Below are positions 1 through 6,570 of a stretch of DNA of 8,760 nt, piece by piece. This DNA comes from Kmv34 sp964524965. GTDB taxonomy: Bacteria; Aerophobota; Aerophobia; Aerophobales; B3-G15. Made by a program: the position numbers and the translations under genes. The stretch lies in the NCBI GenBank assembly GCA_964524965.1, contig CAZGDY010000073.1, positions 1 to 8,760 of the forward strand, in the 5' to 3' direction. Within the stretch, counting starts at the first letter, position 1, and each line of letters begins with the position of its first letter. The notes below the pieces were generated by a model. That model did not search any database and was not told the origin of the DNA. It saw only the letters and a list, made by a program, of their open reading frames with translations.

Positions 1-905
1 ATCTCGCCCGTATTAATATCAGCTAATAACCAACTGTTAGCATAACCACCGTTGTTTTTTTTCTCCATCAGTTTCACAAACTCATCTAAGTTGTTGGCAT
101 ACTGCATGGCCTTGCGGACTCTAAAGAACTCCGGCGTTTCGTTAGGGTCGTATTCACTGTAAGCACCAATGGTGGTCTCGGTACCCATTATCCCCGCATC
201 GGTCACAAAAAAATCGGACATACTATCAATATAACCTGGTATGCTTTGCATAAAGATGCGATGACCTTTGGTTGGCTTGATATCCAAAATTACATTAAAA
301 AACTGTCCCTGGACAAATGCATCCCAGCTATTGTGGGCCATAACAATCTTTCCTTCCTTGGTAAATGAACCCGTAGCAATGAAAGCACTGCAATGGTCCT
401 TATCTTGACTGCTGTTGGTAAATTTGCCTGCTCTTTCATTAGGCCACCAATAACCAGTTAGCTCAAAGTAGCCATTCCAGGCTAAAACTTCCTGCCAGGT
501 AATATCCACTCCAGCTGCCTGAGCTCCTTCAGCGATACCCTTTATCTCTTCCAGGAACTCCTCATCTATTTTAGATGCAAATAACTTCTCTCCTGCCTCT
601 ACAAAAAAATCCCATTTCTTACCGGTGTCCCAATAGGTAATATGTTTGAGAGTTTTAAGTATCTCATCAAGCTCTTGGGCAACTAAATATCCGTGTTGGA
701 ACCCTCTTTGGCGAGGTTCACCTTCGATGTGGATGTAAATCCAACCATTTTTTTCAAAGCGATAAGCTTTGCCATATTTAATAATCTTGATAGTTTCGGT
801 CTCTGTTTGGGTCGTAGTTTGCGCTTGCCCTAAAGATGTTCCTAGGACTAAACTGAACACAAAGATACCAATTAAGACCGTCTTTAAAAATTTTTTTCTA
901 CCCAT
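1..905 (-). CDS. Secreted phospholipase B-like / C45-type Ntn hydrolase, C-terminus off the window
   Basis: The frame is open from ATG at 905 to the left edge (301 codons, no stop), so this is the N-terminal part only. AAGGAGA lies 7 nt upstream of the ATG. Residues 1-28 look like a signal peptide: basic GRKK, a hydrophobic stretch to about residue 25, and a plausible cleavage after QA at 27-28, so the product is probably exported. Residues 61-74 (EGEPRQRGFQHGYL) match the G-x-x-x-x-x-G-x-x-x-G entry motif of phospholipase B-like and acyl-CoA:6-APA acyltransferase-like (peptidase C45) proteins. Cys172 in DHCSAF is the expected nucleophile, exposed by self-cleavage in this N-terminal-nucleophile superfamily, and AHNSWD follows about 20 residues later as in PLB-like proteins. 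A lipid amide/ester or acyl-amino-acid substrate is possible; I cannot choose. The family is fairly secure, the substrate unknown. Confidence 0.75.
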   Translation of the reverse strand, partial: MGRKKFLKTVLIGIFVFSLVLGTSLGQAQTTTQTETETIKIIKYGKAYRFEKNGWIYIHIEGEPRQRGFQHGYLVAQELDEILKTLKHITYWDTGKKWDFFVEAGEKLFASKIDEEFLEEIKGIAEGAQAAGVDITWQEVLAWNGYFELTGYWWPNERAGKFTNSSQDKDHCSAFIATGSFTKEGKIVMAHNSWDAFVQGQFFNVILDIKPTKGHRIFMQSIPGYIDSMSDFFVTDAGIMGTETTIGAYSEYDPNETPEFFRVRKAMQYANNLDEFVKLMEKKNNGGYANSWLLADINTGE

Positions 906-1000
906 TTTAATGTCTCCTTTTTTTGTTTTATTAATTTTTTCTTGCCGCTTTTTTTTGATTTTTTAGCATTTTTTAGTATTCCAGCTTGAATATCATTATT

Positions 1001-1029
1001 AAAATACGCAAGATACCAGCCAAATTCAA
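1001..1029 (-). promoter_or_regulatory. Possible sigma70-type promoter for the PLB-like hydrolase
   Basis: On the minus strand, TTGAAT (1029-1024) is followed by a 17-nt spacer and TATTTT (1006-1001), about 90 nt before the ATG at 905. Spacing is ideal but both hexamers are imperfect, and the surrounding 906-1132 gap is so AT-rich that chance matches are likely. I see no gene in that gap. Confidence 0.3.
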
Positions 1030-1132
1030 AATTTTACTTAATTTCTAACCTGATCAGAGCTAATTTATTATTTTAAACCAGTAAATCAAATAAAGCTTTT
1101 CTTAAAATTATTTCTTTGATTTTAATGGATGA

Positions 1133-2080
1133 TTAGCGCTTGTTTATTTTTTTTTCTAACCAGTTTCTTACAATTCTTTCCAGATTAGTCTTGTTTAATT
1201 TATTTATCTCAGGAATTCCCGCTGGACTGGTGACGTTTATCTCTATTATTTTTCCTCCTATCAGATCAATGCCAGCAAAATATATTCCGTCCTCAAGTAA
1301 GCGATTAGATAAATGCTGACAGATTTCTTCATCGTATTGGTTAATTTCAGCTGGGGCGAATTTAGCTCCCCGATGAATATTTGCCCGATAATCGTCAAGA
1401 CGTGGAATTCTACACATCGCTCCCAGGGGCTTTCCCTCTAAAAGTAGAATTCTTTTATCACCTTCCCGAATCTGAGGAAGATACTCCTGAGCTATGACAA
1501 ATTCTTCTCCTTCTCGTGTCGCTACCTCCAGAAGAGAATTCAAATTTATATCACTTTTCTGAAGGTAAAAAATCCCCTTTCCACTACAATTATTGAGAGG
1601 TTTTATAATCATTTGACCATTCACCTCAAAGAGAAACTTCTTCAGCTCTTCAGGATTTTTACTCACTAAAGAAGAAGGGATGAGTGAAGGAAAATTTAAT
1701 ATGTAAAGTTTTTCATTGGCGCATCTTATCCCTCGCGGGCTATTAATAATAAGAGTGGTGGGTTCTACATATTCCAGAATGTAAGTAGAATAAAGATAAT
1801 CTAAATCAAAAGGAGGGTCTTTGCGCATAAAAATAATCTGAAGCTCATCTAGTCTCATCATCTGAGGTTGAGCAAGAATAAATTTATCTTTAGATTTTTC
1901 TCTTATCCTGCTTACTTTGCCCCAGACTTTATTTTTCCGAAGATAAAGGTCTTTTACCTCTAAGTAAAACACTTTGTCTTTTTTTCTAAGACATTCTGTA
2001 ATCAGGCAGCAACTCGTATCCTCATTAATAGCATCTAATTTATCAAAAGAATCCATTATAAATCCGATCTGTAAATTCAT
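1133..2080 (-). CDS. gshB: Glutathione synthetase, ATP-grasp type
   Basis: Ligates gamma-glutamylcysteine and glycine with ATP to give glutathione, in the cytoplasm. The chosen start gives 315 aa, the usual length of bacterial GshB. The N-terminus MNLQIGFIMD matches the family's beta-strand start. MRKDPPFD (85-92) is the GshB signature. IIKPLNNCSGKGIF (158-171) is the ATP-grasp nucleotide-binding lysine and glycine loop. GDKRI (207-211) and EINVTSP (280-286) supply substrate- and Mg-binding residues (E280, N282), with D272 upstream. The frame extends to a GTG at 2137, but that codon has no Shine-Dalgarno site and lies in the -35 of the gshA promoter. The ATG at 2080 has GAGAGG 5 nt upstream and aligns with known GshB. 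It is divergent from gshA, 124 bp away. All key residues appear present. Confidence 0.95.
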   Translation of the reverse strand: MNLQIGFIMDSFDKLDAINEDTSCCLITECLRKKDKVFYLEVKDLYLRKNKVWGKVSRIREKSKDKFILAQPQMMRLDELQIIFMRKDPPFDLDYLYSTYILEYVEPTTLIINSPRGIRCANEKLYILNFPSLIPSSLVSKNPEELKKFLFEVNGQMIIKPLNNCSGKGIFYLQKSDINLNSLLEVATREGEEFVIAQEYLPQIREGDKRILLLEGKPLGAMCRIPRLDDYRANIHRGAKFAPAEINQYDEEICQHLSNRLLEDGIYFAGIDLIGGKIIEINVTSPAGIPEINKLNKTNLERIVRNWLEKKINKR

Positions 2081-2085
2081 TTTGA

Positions 2086-2091
2086 CCTCTC
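2086..2091 (-). promoter_or_regulatory. Ribosome binding site that sets the gshB start
   Basis: GAGAGG on the minus strand, 5 nt before ATG at 2080. The longer alternative start (GTG at 2137) has no purine-rich site upstream. Confidence 0.7.
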
Positions 2092-2130
2092 TTAAATTTA
2101 TATCAAGAAAAAAAGATGCGTCAAGCTCAT

Positions 2131-2159
2131 TTGACACGAAGGCTTATTAGGCTTATTAT
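2131..2159 (+). promoter_or_regulatory. Promoter of gshA
   Basis: TTGACA (2131-2136, perfect -35), a 17-nt spacer, then TATTAT (2154-2159, 5 of 6 match to TATAAT). Predicted transcription start is near 2166, giving a leader of about 40 nt before ATG at 2205. This is one of the best promoter matches in the window. The -10 lies inside the palindrome at 2152-2169. Confidence 0.65.
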
Positions 2160-2169
2160 ACATAATAAG
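2141..2169. repeat. Palindrome and tandem repeat in the gshB-gshA promoter region
   Basis: GGCTTATTA occurs twice in tandem (2141-2149 and 2150-2158). The second copy runs into a perfect inverted repeat: CTTATTAT (2152-2159), a 2-nt AC spacer, ATAATAAG (2162-2169). It covers the -10 of both divergent promoters. It could be an operator for a dimeric regulator, or simply two -10 boxes facing each other. The repeat is seen directly; regulator binding is inferred. Confidence 0.5.
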
Positions 2170-2183
2170 TGGTCTGAAATAAA
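2155..2183 (-). promoter_or_regulatory. Possible promoter of gshB, overlapping that of gshA
   Basis: On the minus strand, TATAAT (2160-2155) is a perfect -10, preceded at 17 nt by a poor -35, TTTATT (2183-2178). Transcription would start near 2148 with a leader of roughly 70 nt to ATG at 2080. The two -10 elements occupy almost the same bases on opposite strands, so the two polymerases would compete. Confidence 0.4.
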
Positions 2184-2204
2184 AAAAACTTTAAAAGAGT
2201 AAAA

Positions 2205-3545
2205 ATGAATGAGTTAATTACCCAAAAAGAGCAACTAATAAACTACTTTTTGAATTCCTGTTGCTCCCAAGAAAATTTAAAAGTAGGGGCTGAGTTTGAA
2301 AAATTGGGTGTTATTGCTCCTTCAGGAAAAGCTATTCCTTACCAGGGAGAAAAAGGAGTTACCTCTGTTCTTTCTCAGTTAAGCCAAAAATTCCAATGGA
2401 AACCTATAAAAGAAGACAATAAGGTAATTGCTCTTTCCCGAAAAGGTACCTGGATAACTCTGGAGCCTGGAGGACAAGTAGAGCTGAGTAGTGCTGTTTT
2501 TGATGATACCCATCAAATAAAAGAGGAACTGGAAAATCATATCTGGGAGATTAAATCCGTTTCAAACCCTCTTGGTATAAAGTGGTTGGGTTTAGGAGTT
2601 CAGCCGGTTAGCCTTCTAAAAGATATTTCCTGGGTGCCAAAAAATAGATACCAAATAATGGTTCCTTATATGGCAAGACATGGAAAAATCAGTCATCATA
2701 TGATGAAAATGACAGCTTCAATTCAGGTAAATATAGATTATACAGATGAGCAAGATTTTGCTGAGAAAATGCGGACAGCTCTGGTCGCAGTTCCTGTAGT
2801 AACTGCTATTTTTGCTAACTCTCCCATTTCCGAAGGTCAGTTAAATGGTTTTTTAAGCAAAAGAGCTTATATATGGAATTATACAGACCCTGCTCGCTGT
2901 GGTTTAATCGGAAAAAAGTTTTTCTCTAATCCAAAATTTTTTTCATACGTTGAATATGCGCTGCAAGTTCCCATGTTTTTCATAAAAAGAGGTTCACAAT
3001 GGATTGAACTTGAGAATATTAATTTTTCTGATTATTTGAAAAACGGTTATCAAAACTACAGGGCTACCATGGATGACTGGAAGCTTCATCTTTCCACAGT
3101 TTTTACTGAGGTAAGAGCTAAAAGTTATATTGAGCTTAGGTGCACCGATTGTCAGAGAATGGAGCTTGCCCCTGCTGTTATTGCCTTATGGAAAGGAATT
3201 TTATACAGCAAAGAAGCTCGCAGGGCTGTCTGGTTCTTAATGAAAGATATTGCCTGGGAGGATATTTGCCAACTTTATCTTACAGTTCCTCGTTCTGGTT
3301 TGGAAACTAAGTTAAAAAAGATGAGAGTAATTGACCTTGCCAAAAAACTTCTGGAAATAAGTTATTTTGGTTTAAAGGAACAAAAACAGTTAAATGACGA
3401 GGGAGAAGATGAGAGTATTTATCTTGAGCCGATTATAGAGTTAGTTACGAAAGATGAGATGTGCCCGGCAAAGGTAATAATTAAAAACTGGGAGGGTCTC
3501 TGGCATCGAAATATTAATAAACTTATCGAGTACGCTGCTCATTGA
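2205..3545 (+). CDS. gshA: Glutamate-cysteine ligase, plant/alphaproteobacterial type (GCS2 family)
   Basis: Catalyses ATP-dependent formation of gamma-glutamylcysteine, the first and usually rate-limiting step of glutathione synthesis, in the cytoplasm. At 446 aa it fits the plant-type class rather than the E. coli GshA class. GAEFEKLG (28-35) corresponds to the GTEHEKFG motif, and TWITLEPGGQVELSS (82-96) to the conserved LEPGGQFELSGA active-site segment. Further conserved blocks are TASIQVNIDY, FANSPISEGQLNGFLSKRAYIWNYTDPAR and a DDWKLHLSTVFTEVRAKSYIELR segment near residues 290-310. No signal or transit peptide is seen. The ATG at 2205 has only a weak purine tract (AAAAGAG) 5' of it, but the N-terminus aligns well. 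It pairs functionally with the divergent gshB and converges on the hydrolase gene, with only 18 bp between stop codons. Confidence 0.95.
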   Translation: MNELITQKEQLINYFLNSCCSQENLKVGAEFEKLGVIAPSGKAIPYQGEKGVTSVLSQLSQKFQWKPIKEDNKVIALSRKGTWITLEPGGQVELSSAVFDDTHQIKEELENHIWEIKSVSNPLGIKWLGLGVQPVSLLKDISWVPKNRYQIMVPYMARHGKISHHMMKMTASIQVNIDYTDEQDFAEKMRTALVAVPVVTAIFANSPISEGQLNGFLSKRAYIWNYTDPARCGLIGKKFFSNPKFFSYVEYALQVPMFFIKRGSQWIELENINFSDYLKNGYQNYRATMDDWKLHLSTVFTEVRAKSYIELRCTDCQRMELAPAVIALWKGILYSKEARRAVWFLMKDIAWEDICQLYLTVPRSGLETKLKKMRVIDLAKKLLEISYFGLKEQKQLNDEGEDESIYLEPIIELVTKDEMCPAKVIIKNWEGLWHRNINKLIEYAAH

Positions 3546-3576
3546 AAAGGTTTTTATTTAGATTTAAATTCCTTTT
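3545..3576. terminator. Possible weak bidirectional terminator between convergent genes
   Basis: AAAAGG (3545-3550) and CCTTTT (3571-3576) are inverted repeats around an AT-rich loop with a small inner TTTA/TAAA pairing. The right arm runs into a T-tract for plus-strand transcripts. It overlaps the stop of gshA and the last codons of the hydrolase. The stem has only two G-C pairs, so it would be weak. Confidence 0.25.
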
Positions 3577-4187
3577 TTTCTCAATTCGATAAATTCTTTT
3601 TTATTAGAACATTGGTAATAGGGATTGTGAGATTTTTCGTAGCTGATTGTGGAAAATGGTTTTTCTCCATAGTTATGGCCCGGGTAAATTTTAGTGTCAT
3701 CAGGAAACCTGGTAATTTTGTCAAATAAACTATGGTAGAGCTCTTCTGAGCTCTTTGAACTATTTGTTTTTCCGCAATATCCCACAAAAAGAGTATCCCC
3801 TGTAAAAAGAGCATTATTTACCAGGACACAAATACCTTCCCGAGTATGTCCCGGAGTATGGATAATTTTAACTTCTAAGTCTCCCAATTTTAGTACATCT
3901 TGATCATCAACTGTAATATCGGGATGGATTAGAGAAGACCCAAGCCTGTGGCAGACCACTTGGGCTTTCGTGGCTTGCAAAATTGCTTCATTTCCTTCTG
4001 TGTGGTCTATGTGAGCATGAGTATTGAGAATGTACTTTAGCTTGACATTATGCTCGTTAATGCTTTTTAAAATAATTTCGACATTTCCGCAAGGGTCTAT
4101 GACCATTCCTTCTCGGGATAACTCCTCAGCGATTAGATAGGAAAAATTCTCATCTAACCCTCCCACTGCCAGTTGTTCTATAATCAA
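3564..4187 (-). CDS. Metallo-beta-lactamase-fold hydrolase, glyoxalase II-like
   Basis: 207 aa, the size of short glyoxalase II-type (YcbL/GloB-like) MBL proteins; it lacks the longer C-terminal glutathione-binding domain of classical glyoxalase II. The dinuclear metal set is complete: THAHIDH (H57, H59, D61, H62), HTPGHT (H114), FTGDTLF (D131) and YPGHNYG (H171). Likely activity is hydrolysis of S-lactoylglutathione or another thioester; a persulfide or other MBL substrate is possible. The neighbouring gshB/gshA support a glutathione-linked role. I chose TTG at 4187 because AAAGGGAG lies 6 nt upstream and the protein then begins (M)IIEQLAVGG..NFSYLI, the normal family N-terminus. The frame stays open to another TTG at 4271, but that codon is part of a -35 hexamer and adds 28 lysine/arginine/glutamine-rich residues alien to the family. 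Confidence 0.88.
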   Translation of the reverse strand: MIIEQLAVGGLDENFSYLIAEELSREGMVIDPCGNVEIILKSINEHNVKLKYILNTHAHIDHTEGNEAILQATKAQVVCHRLGSSLIHPDITVDDQDVLKLGDLEVKIIHTPGHTREGICVLVNNALFTGDTLFVGYCGKTNSSKSSEELYHSLFDKITRFPDDTKIYPGHNYGEKPFSTISYEKSHNPYYQCSNKKEFIELRKKGI

Positions 4188-4193
4188 AACATG

Positions 4194-4201
4194 CTCCCTT
4201 T
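4194..4201 (-). promoter_or_regulatory. Ribosome binding site that sets the TTG start of the hydrolase
   Basis: AAAGGGAG on the minus strand, 6 nt before TTG at 4187. An ATG between the two (4192-4190) is out of frame and is followed at once by TTT TGA, so it cannot start the protein. Confidence 0.65.
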
Positions 4202-4243
4202 GTCTTTTTTGATTTCTCTTTTTTATTTGAAGATTTAAAAAGA

Positions 4244-4271
4244 ATTGTAAGATTCTTTGAGCGTTTGTCAA
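4244..4271 (-). promoter_or_regulatory. Promoter of the glyoxalase II-like hydrolase
   Basis: On the minus strand, TTGACA (4271-4266, perfect), a 16-nt spacer, then TACAAT (4249-4244, 5 of 6). Transcription would start near 4237, leaving a leader of about 50 nt that contains the Shine-Dalgarno site at 4201-4194. It lies inside the extended open frame, which argues that frame is not translated from 4271. Confidence 0.65.
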
Positions 4272-4425
4272 ATCTAGTTTGCTTTCTTCGCTTATTTTAG
4301 TGATGATTTTAAATTTGTTGACAGAATTATATGAATTAATTAAGCTTCCAAAGAGAAAATTTGATTTTTAAGTTACTAATCTTCATTTTGACTTAATAGT
4401 AAACTATCTTTGAAGGAAAATAGTG

Positions 4426-5520
4426 ATGAGGAATAAAGTTTCTGTTTTTAAAACTAATGATAATTTGGATGAGACAGTCAAAAACAGTATCGAGGCTATA
4501 GGTGGAATTCACCTTGAAGAACAAACTGTTCTCATTAAACCTAACCTTGTTGACCCTGTTTCCTACACAACCGCTAAAATAACTAATCCTTACTTAGTGG
4601 AAGCTATCATTAAGTATTGTTATCAGCAGGGAGCTCGTAAGGTGATTATTGGAGAAGGACCCAGTTATTATCGTTCAGCAAATAAATTAGTAGATTCTTT
4701 TACCAAAACAGGAATGCAAAAGATTGCTGAAAGAAACGGGGCTAAATGGGTTATCTTTGATAATTTCTCTTTTAAACCCTTTCGAGATATTTCACCTTTC
4801 ACTCCTTCCCAGTTTCATGTTACTGATTTTGCTTTCGAGTGCGATAAGCTAATTAATGTTCCGGTTATGAAAACTCACATCTTCACTAAAGTTACTCTGG
4901 CCATGAAAAACCTCAAAGGATGTCTCCAGAGAAAGAATAAACCACAATTTCACCGTCATTTAGCCCGGGCTGTAGTGGAACTTAATAAGATAGTAAAACC
5001 TACGCTAAATATCATTGATGGGACAACTCATAAAAATGGGATTCCTTTCATCGTTGCTGGTGAGGATATAGTAGCCACAGATAGCGTAACCAGCTCTCTC
5101 ATGGGATTTAATCCTTCTCAGATTAAGACCATAAAGTTTGGATTTGAGGCGGGATTAGGAGAGATGAGACCCGATAGGATTAATATTGTGGGAGACGACT
5201 TAAAAGATTTAAAGATGAATTTTAAGCTTCCCCAGGAGGAGCTAAAAAGAGCTTTTCCCCAGTTGAATTTGATTGTCGAGAGGGCTTGTTGCGGTTGCGC
5301 AGTTCCTATTTTTACTATTCTTTCCAGGATTAAAGAAGAAGGAAAAAAATTGCAGGAGCCCTTAAGTATTGTGGCTGGTAAAGAAAAAAGAATGCCCCAA
5401 GCGAAAAATCTTATAATAATAGGGGATTGCGTCAAATTTTTTGCTCTTGCTAAAACTCTCAAAGGCTGCCCTCCCGATAAAGATAAAATTGATAGAATCA
5501 TAAGGGAATTTATTAGTTAA
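4426..5520 (+). CDS. DUF362 family protein with C-terminal cysteine cluster
   Basis: 364 aa. It matches the DUF362 family (PF04015-type): KVSVFKTND near the start, VLIKPNLVDP, PYLVEAIIKYCYQQGARKVIIGEGP, DKLINVPVMKTHIFTKVTLAMKNLKGCL and GEDIVATDSVTSSLMGF are its typical blocks. The biochemical role of the family is not settled; many members are associated with Fe-S proteins in anaerobes. The C-terminal third carries CCGC (288-291), GDC (335) and GCPP (348), so C288-x-x-C291, C335 and C348 could form a metal or Fe-S site (inference). Start: GAAGGA at 4412-4417 is 8 nt from this ATG; a GTG at 4423, one codon upstream, is equally in frame at 5 nt. No signal peptide or membrane segment. It is divergent from the hydrolase gene with 238 bp between; a short GGG/CCC hairpin at about 5541-5554 is the only possible terminator. 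Confidence 0.85.
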   Translation: MRNKVSVFKTNDNLDETVKNSIEAIGGIHLEEQTVLIKPNLVDPVSYTTAKITNPYLVEAIIKYCYQQGARKVIIGEGPSYYRSANKLVDSFTKTGMQKIAERNGAKWVIFDNFSFKPFRDISPFTPSQFHVTDFAFECDKLINVPVMKTHIFTKVTLAMKNLKGCLQRKNKPQFHRHLARAVVELNKIVKPTLNIIDGTTHKNGIPFIVAGEDIVATDSVTSSLMGFNPSQIKTIKFGFEAGLGEMRPDRINIVGDDLKDLKMNFKLPQEELKRAFPQLNLIVERACCGCAVPIFTILSRIKEEGKKLQEPLSIVAGKEKRMPQAKNLIIIGDCVKFFALAKTLKGCPPDKDKIDRIIREFIS

Positions 5521-5629
5521 AATAGAATTGGAAATTTTAGATGGGAAATACCCCACCTTGTTTTTTCTTAAATCATCATTTCAAAAAAATATTTTAAAAT
5601 TTTGGGAAATTTCTGCTTATTGATAAAAT

Positions 5630-5657
5630 TTGACATAATGAAAAATGGTGATAGTTT
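5630..5657 (+). promoter_or_regulatory. Possible promoter of the flavodoxin-like gene
   Basis: TTGACA (5630-5635, perfect), 16-nt spacer, TAGTTT (5652-5657, 3 of 6). Transcription would begin near 5664, about 65 nt before the TTG start. The -10 is poor, so this is tentative. The rest of 5521-5729 shows no gene. Confidence 0.35.
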
Positions 5658-5729
5658 TTACTGAATATCTATAAATAAATTTAACCAGCATTTACATTAC
5701 ATTGATAACAAAAAAAGGAGGAAATACTT

Positions 5730-6278
5730 TTGAAAGCACTCGTTATTTACGATTCACTGGGAGGAAATACAGAAAAAGTAGCAACACGCATTTACGAAAC
5801 ACTCAAAAATATCGACATTGAGACTAATTTTGCCAAAATCTCCCCTGAGCTTGCCCTGGATATTTATGATTACGACCTGGTATTTATTGGCTCGCCGGTT
5901 ATTCAATGGCTTCCGACCAAAAAAATGATGAACTGGGTAAAAAAGATATTTCGTGCTTACGGCGAAAACGGTTTTGTATTACCAGCCGCTCCACTAAGAC
6001 CGGGAAAATTCGCTATTTCATTTTGTACTTATGCTGGTCCTCATATGGGAAAACAAGAAGCAATACCAGTTGTAAAATGGTTTAGTGCTTTCATGGGTCA
6101 CCTCGGTTATTTTGTGTTTGATGAGTGGTATGTAGTTGGTGAGTTTCATAATAATGACGCAATGAGTACTAATGGTCTACTTGGCGACATTCAGGGGCGC
6201 CCGGACGAGCATGACTTAAAAGAGGTAGAAAATCGAGTGAAAGGTGCTCTGGCCTCCCTAAAAGCCTGGAATCTGTGA
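5730..6278 (+). CDS. Flavodoxin-like flavoprotein
   Basis: 182 aa with the flavodoxin fold signature. MKALVIYDSLGGNTEKVA begins with strand beta-1, followed by the FMN phosphate-binding loop S9-L-G-G-N-T14. DYDLVFIGSPVIQWLPTKKM is the beta-3 strand and 50s-type loop, and KFAISFCTYAGPHMG is the beta-4 strand with the loop that packs on the flavin. It is likely a soluble FMN-binding electron carrier or NAD(P)H-dependent reductase. It is longer than a minimal flavodoxin and shows no ferredoxin or MBL domain. The start is TTG, supported by a strong AAGGAGG (5715-5721) 8 nt upstream and by the protein beginning exactly at beta-1. Neighbours are a DUF362 gene upstream and a membrane methyltransferase about 290 bp downstream, so no tight operon. 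The partner is unknown. Confidence 0.85.
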   Translation: MKALVIYDSLGGNTEKVATRIYETLKNIDIETNFAKISPELALDIYDYDLVFIGSPVIQWLPTKKMMNWVKKIFRAYGENGFVLPAAPLRPGKFAISFCTYAGPHMGKQEAIPVVKWFSAFMGHLGYFVFDEWYVVGEFHNNDAMSTNGLLGDIQGRPDEHDLKEVENRVKGALASLKAWNL

Positions 6279-6515
6279 AACTATCAGAAATTTAGTGGTC
6301 CATAAGAATAAAACAGACAAATAATAGGTAGAGGAAAGAATTAACAGAGGGGATGCAATTAATTTACTTTTCCTTTACTAATTGGAGATAAGAAGCATTA
6401 TCACCTCAAAAGTGCAGTAACAATCGCCACTCCTGTTTTTTTTTAAACCTGATTTCACTTAGAAAAACCTGTCTATCTTTTTGCCATACGCTACTGGATT
6501 AACTCATCCGCTAAC

Positions 6516-6545
6516 TTAAAATAAGCTCAAAACCTCAAGTATAAT
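6516..6545 (+). promoter_or_regulatory. Possible promoter of the membrane methyltransferase
   Basis: TTAAAA (6516-6521, 4 of 6), an 18-nt spacer and TATAAT (6540-6545, perfect -10). The leader to ATG at 6571 would be only about 20 nt and would still include AAGGAG. Upstream, 6279-6515 contains no convincing gene; a T-run at 6437-6444 follows only a weak AGTG/CACT pairing. Confidence 0.4.
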
Positions 6546-6570
6546 TTCGCACCTTGCAAGGAGAAAAATT

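Noticed and set aside
769..966. 65-codon open frame on plus
   Set aside because: It runs antisense through the signal peptide and ribosome binding site of the PLB-like gene; its hydrophobic residues come from the T-rich complement.
1083..1122. Inverted repeat AAATCAAA / TTTGATTT after gshB
   Set aside because: The loop is 24 nt, the arms are almost all A/T and no T-run follows on the minus strand; not a credible terminator.
3581..3814. 77-codon open frame on minus
   Set aside because: Out-of-frame shadow inside the glyoxalase II-like gene, with no family resemblance.
4318..4341. Perfect TTGACA upstream of the DUF362 gene
   Set aside because: No acceptable -10 lies 16-18 nt downstream; the best hexamer matches only 3 of 6, so I do not call a promoter.
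5118..5556. Minus-strand open frames opposite the DUF362 3' end
   Set aside because: Antisense shadows of a well-supported gene; no ribosome binding site or recognisable motif.
6353..6391. 12-residue open frame after a GAGGGG tract
   Set aside because: The purine tract abuts the ATG with no proper spacing, and the peptide has no distinguishing property.
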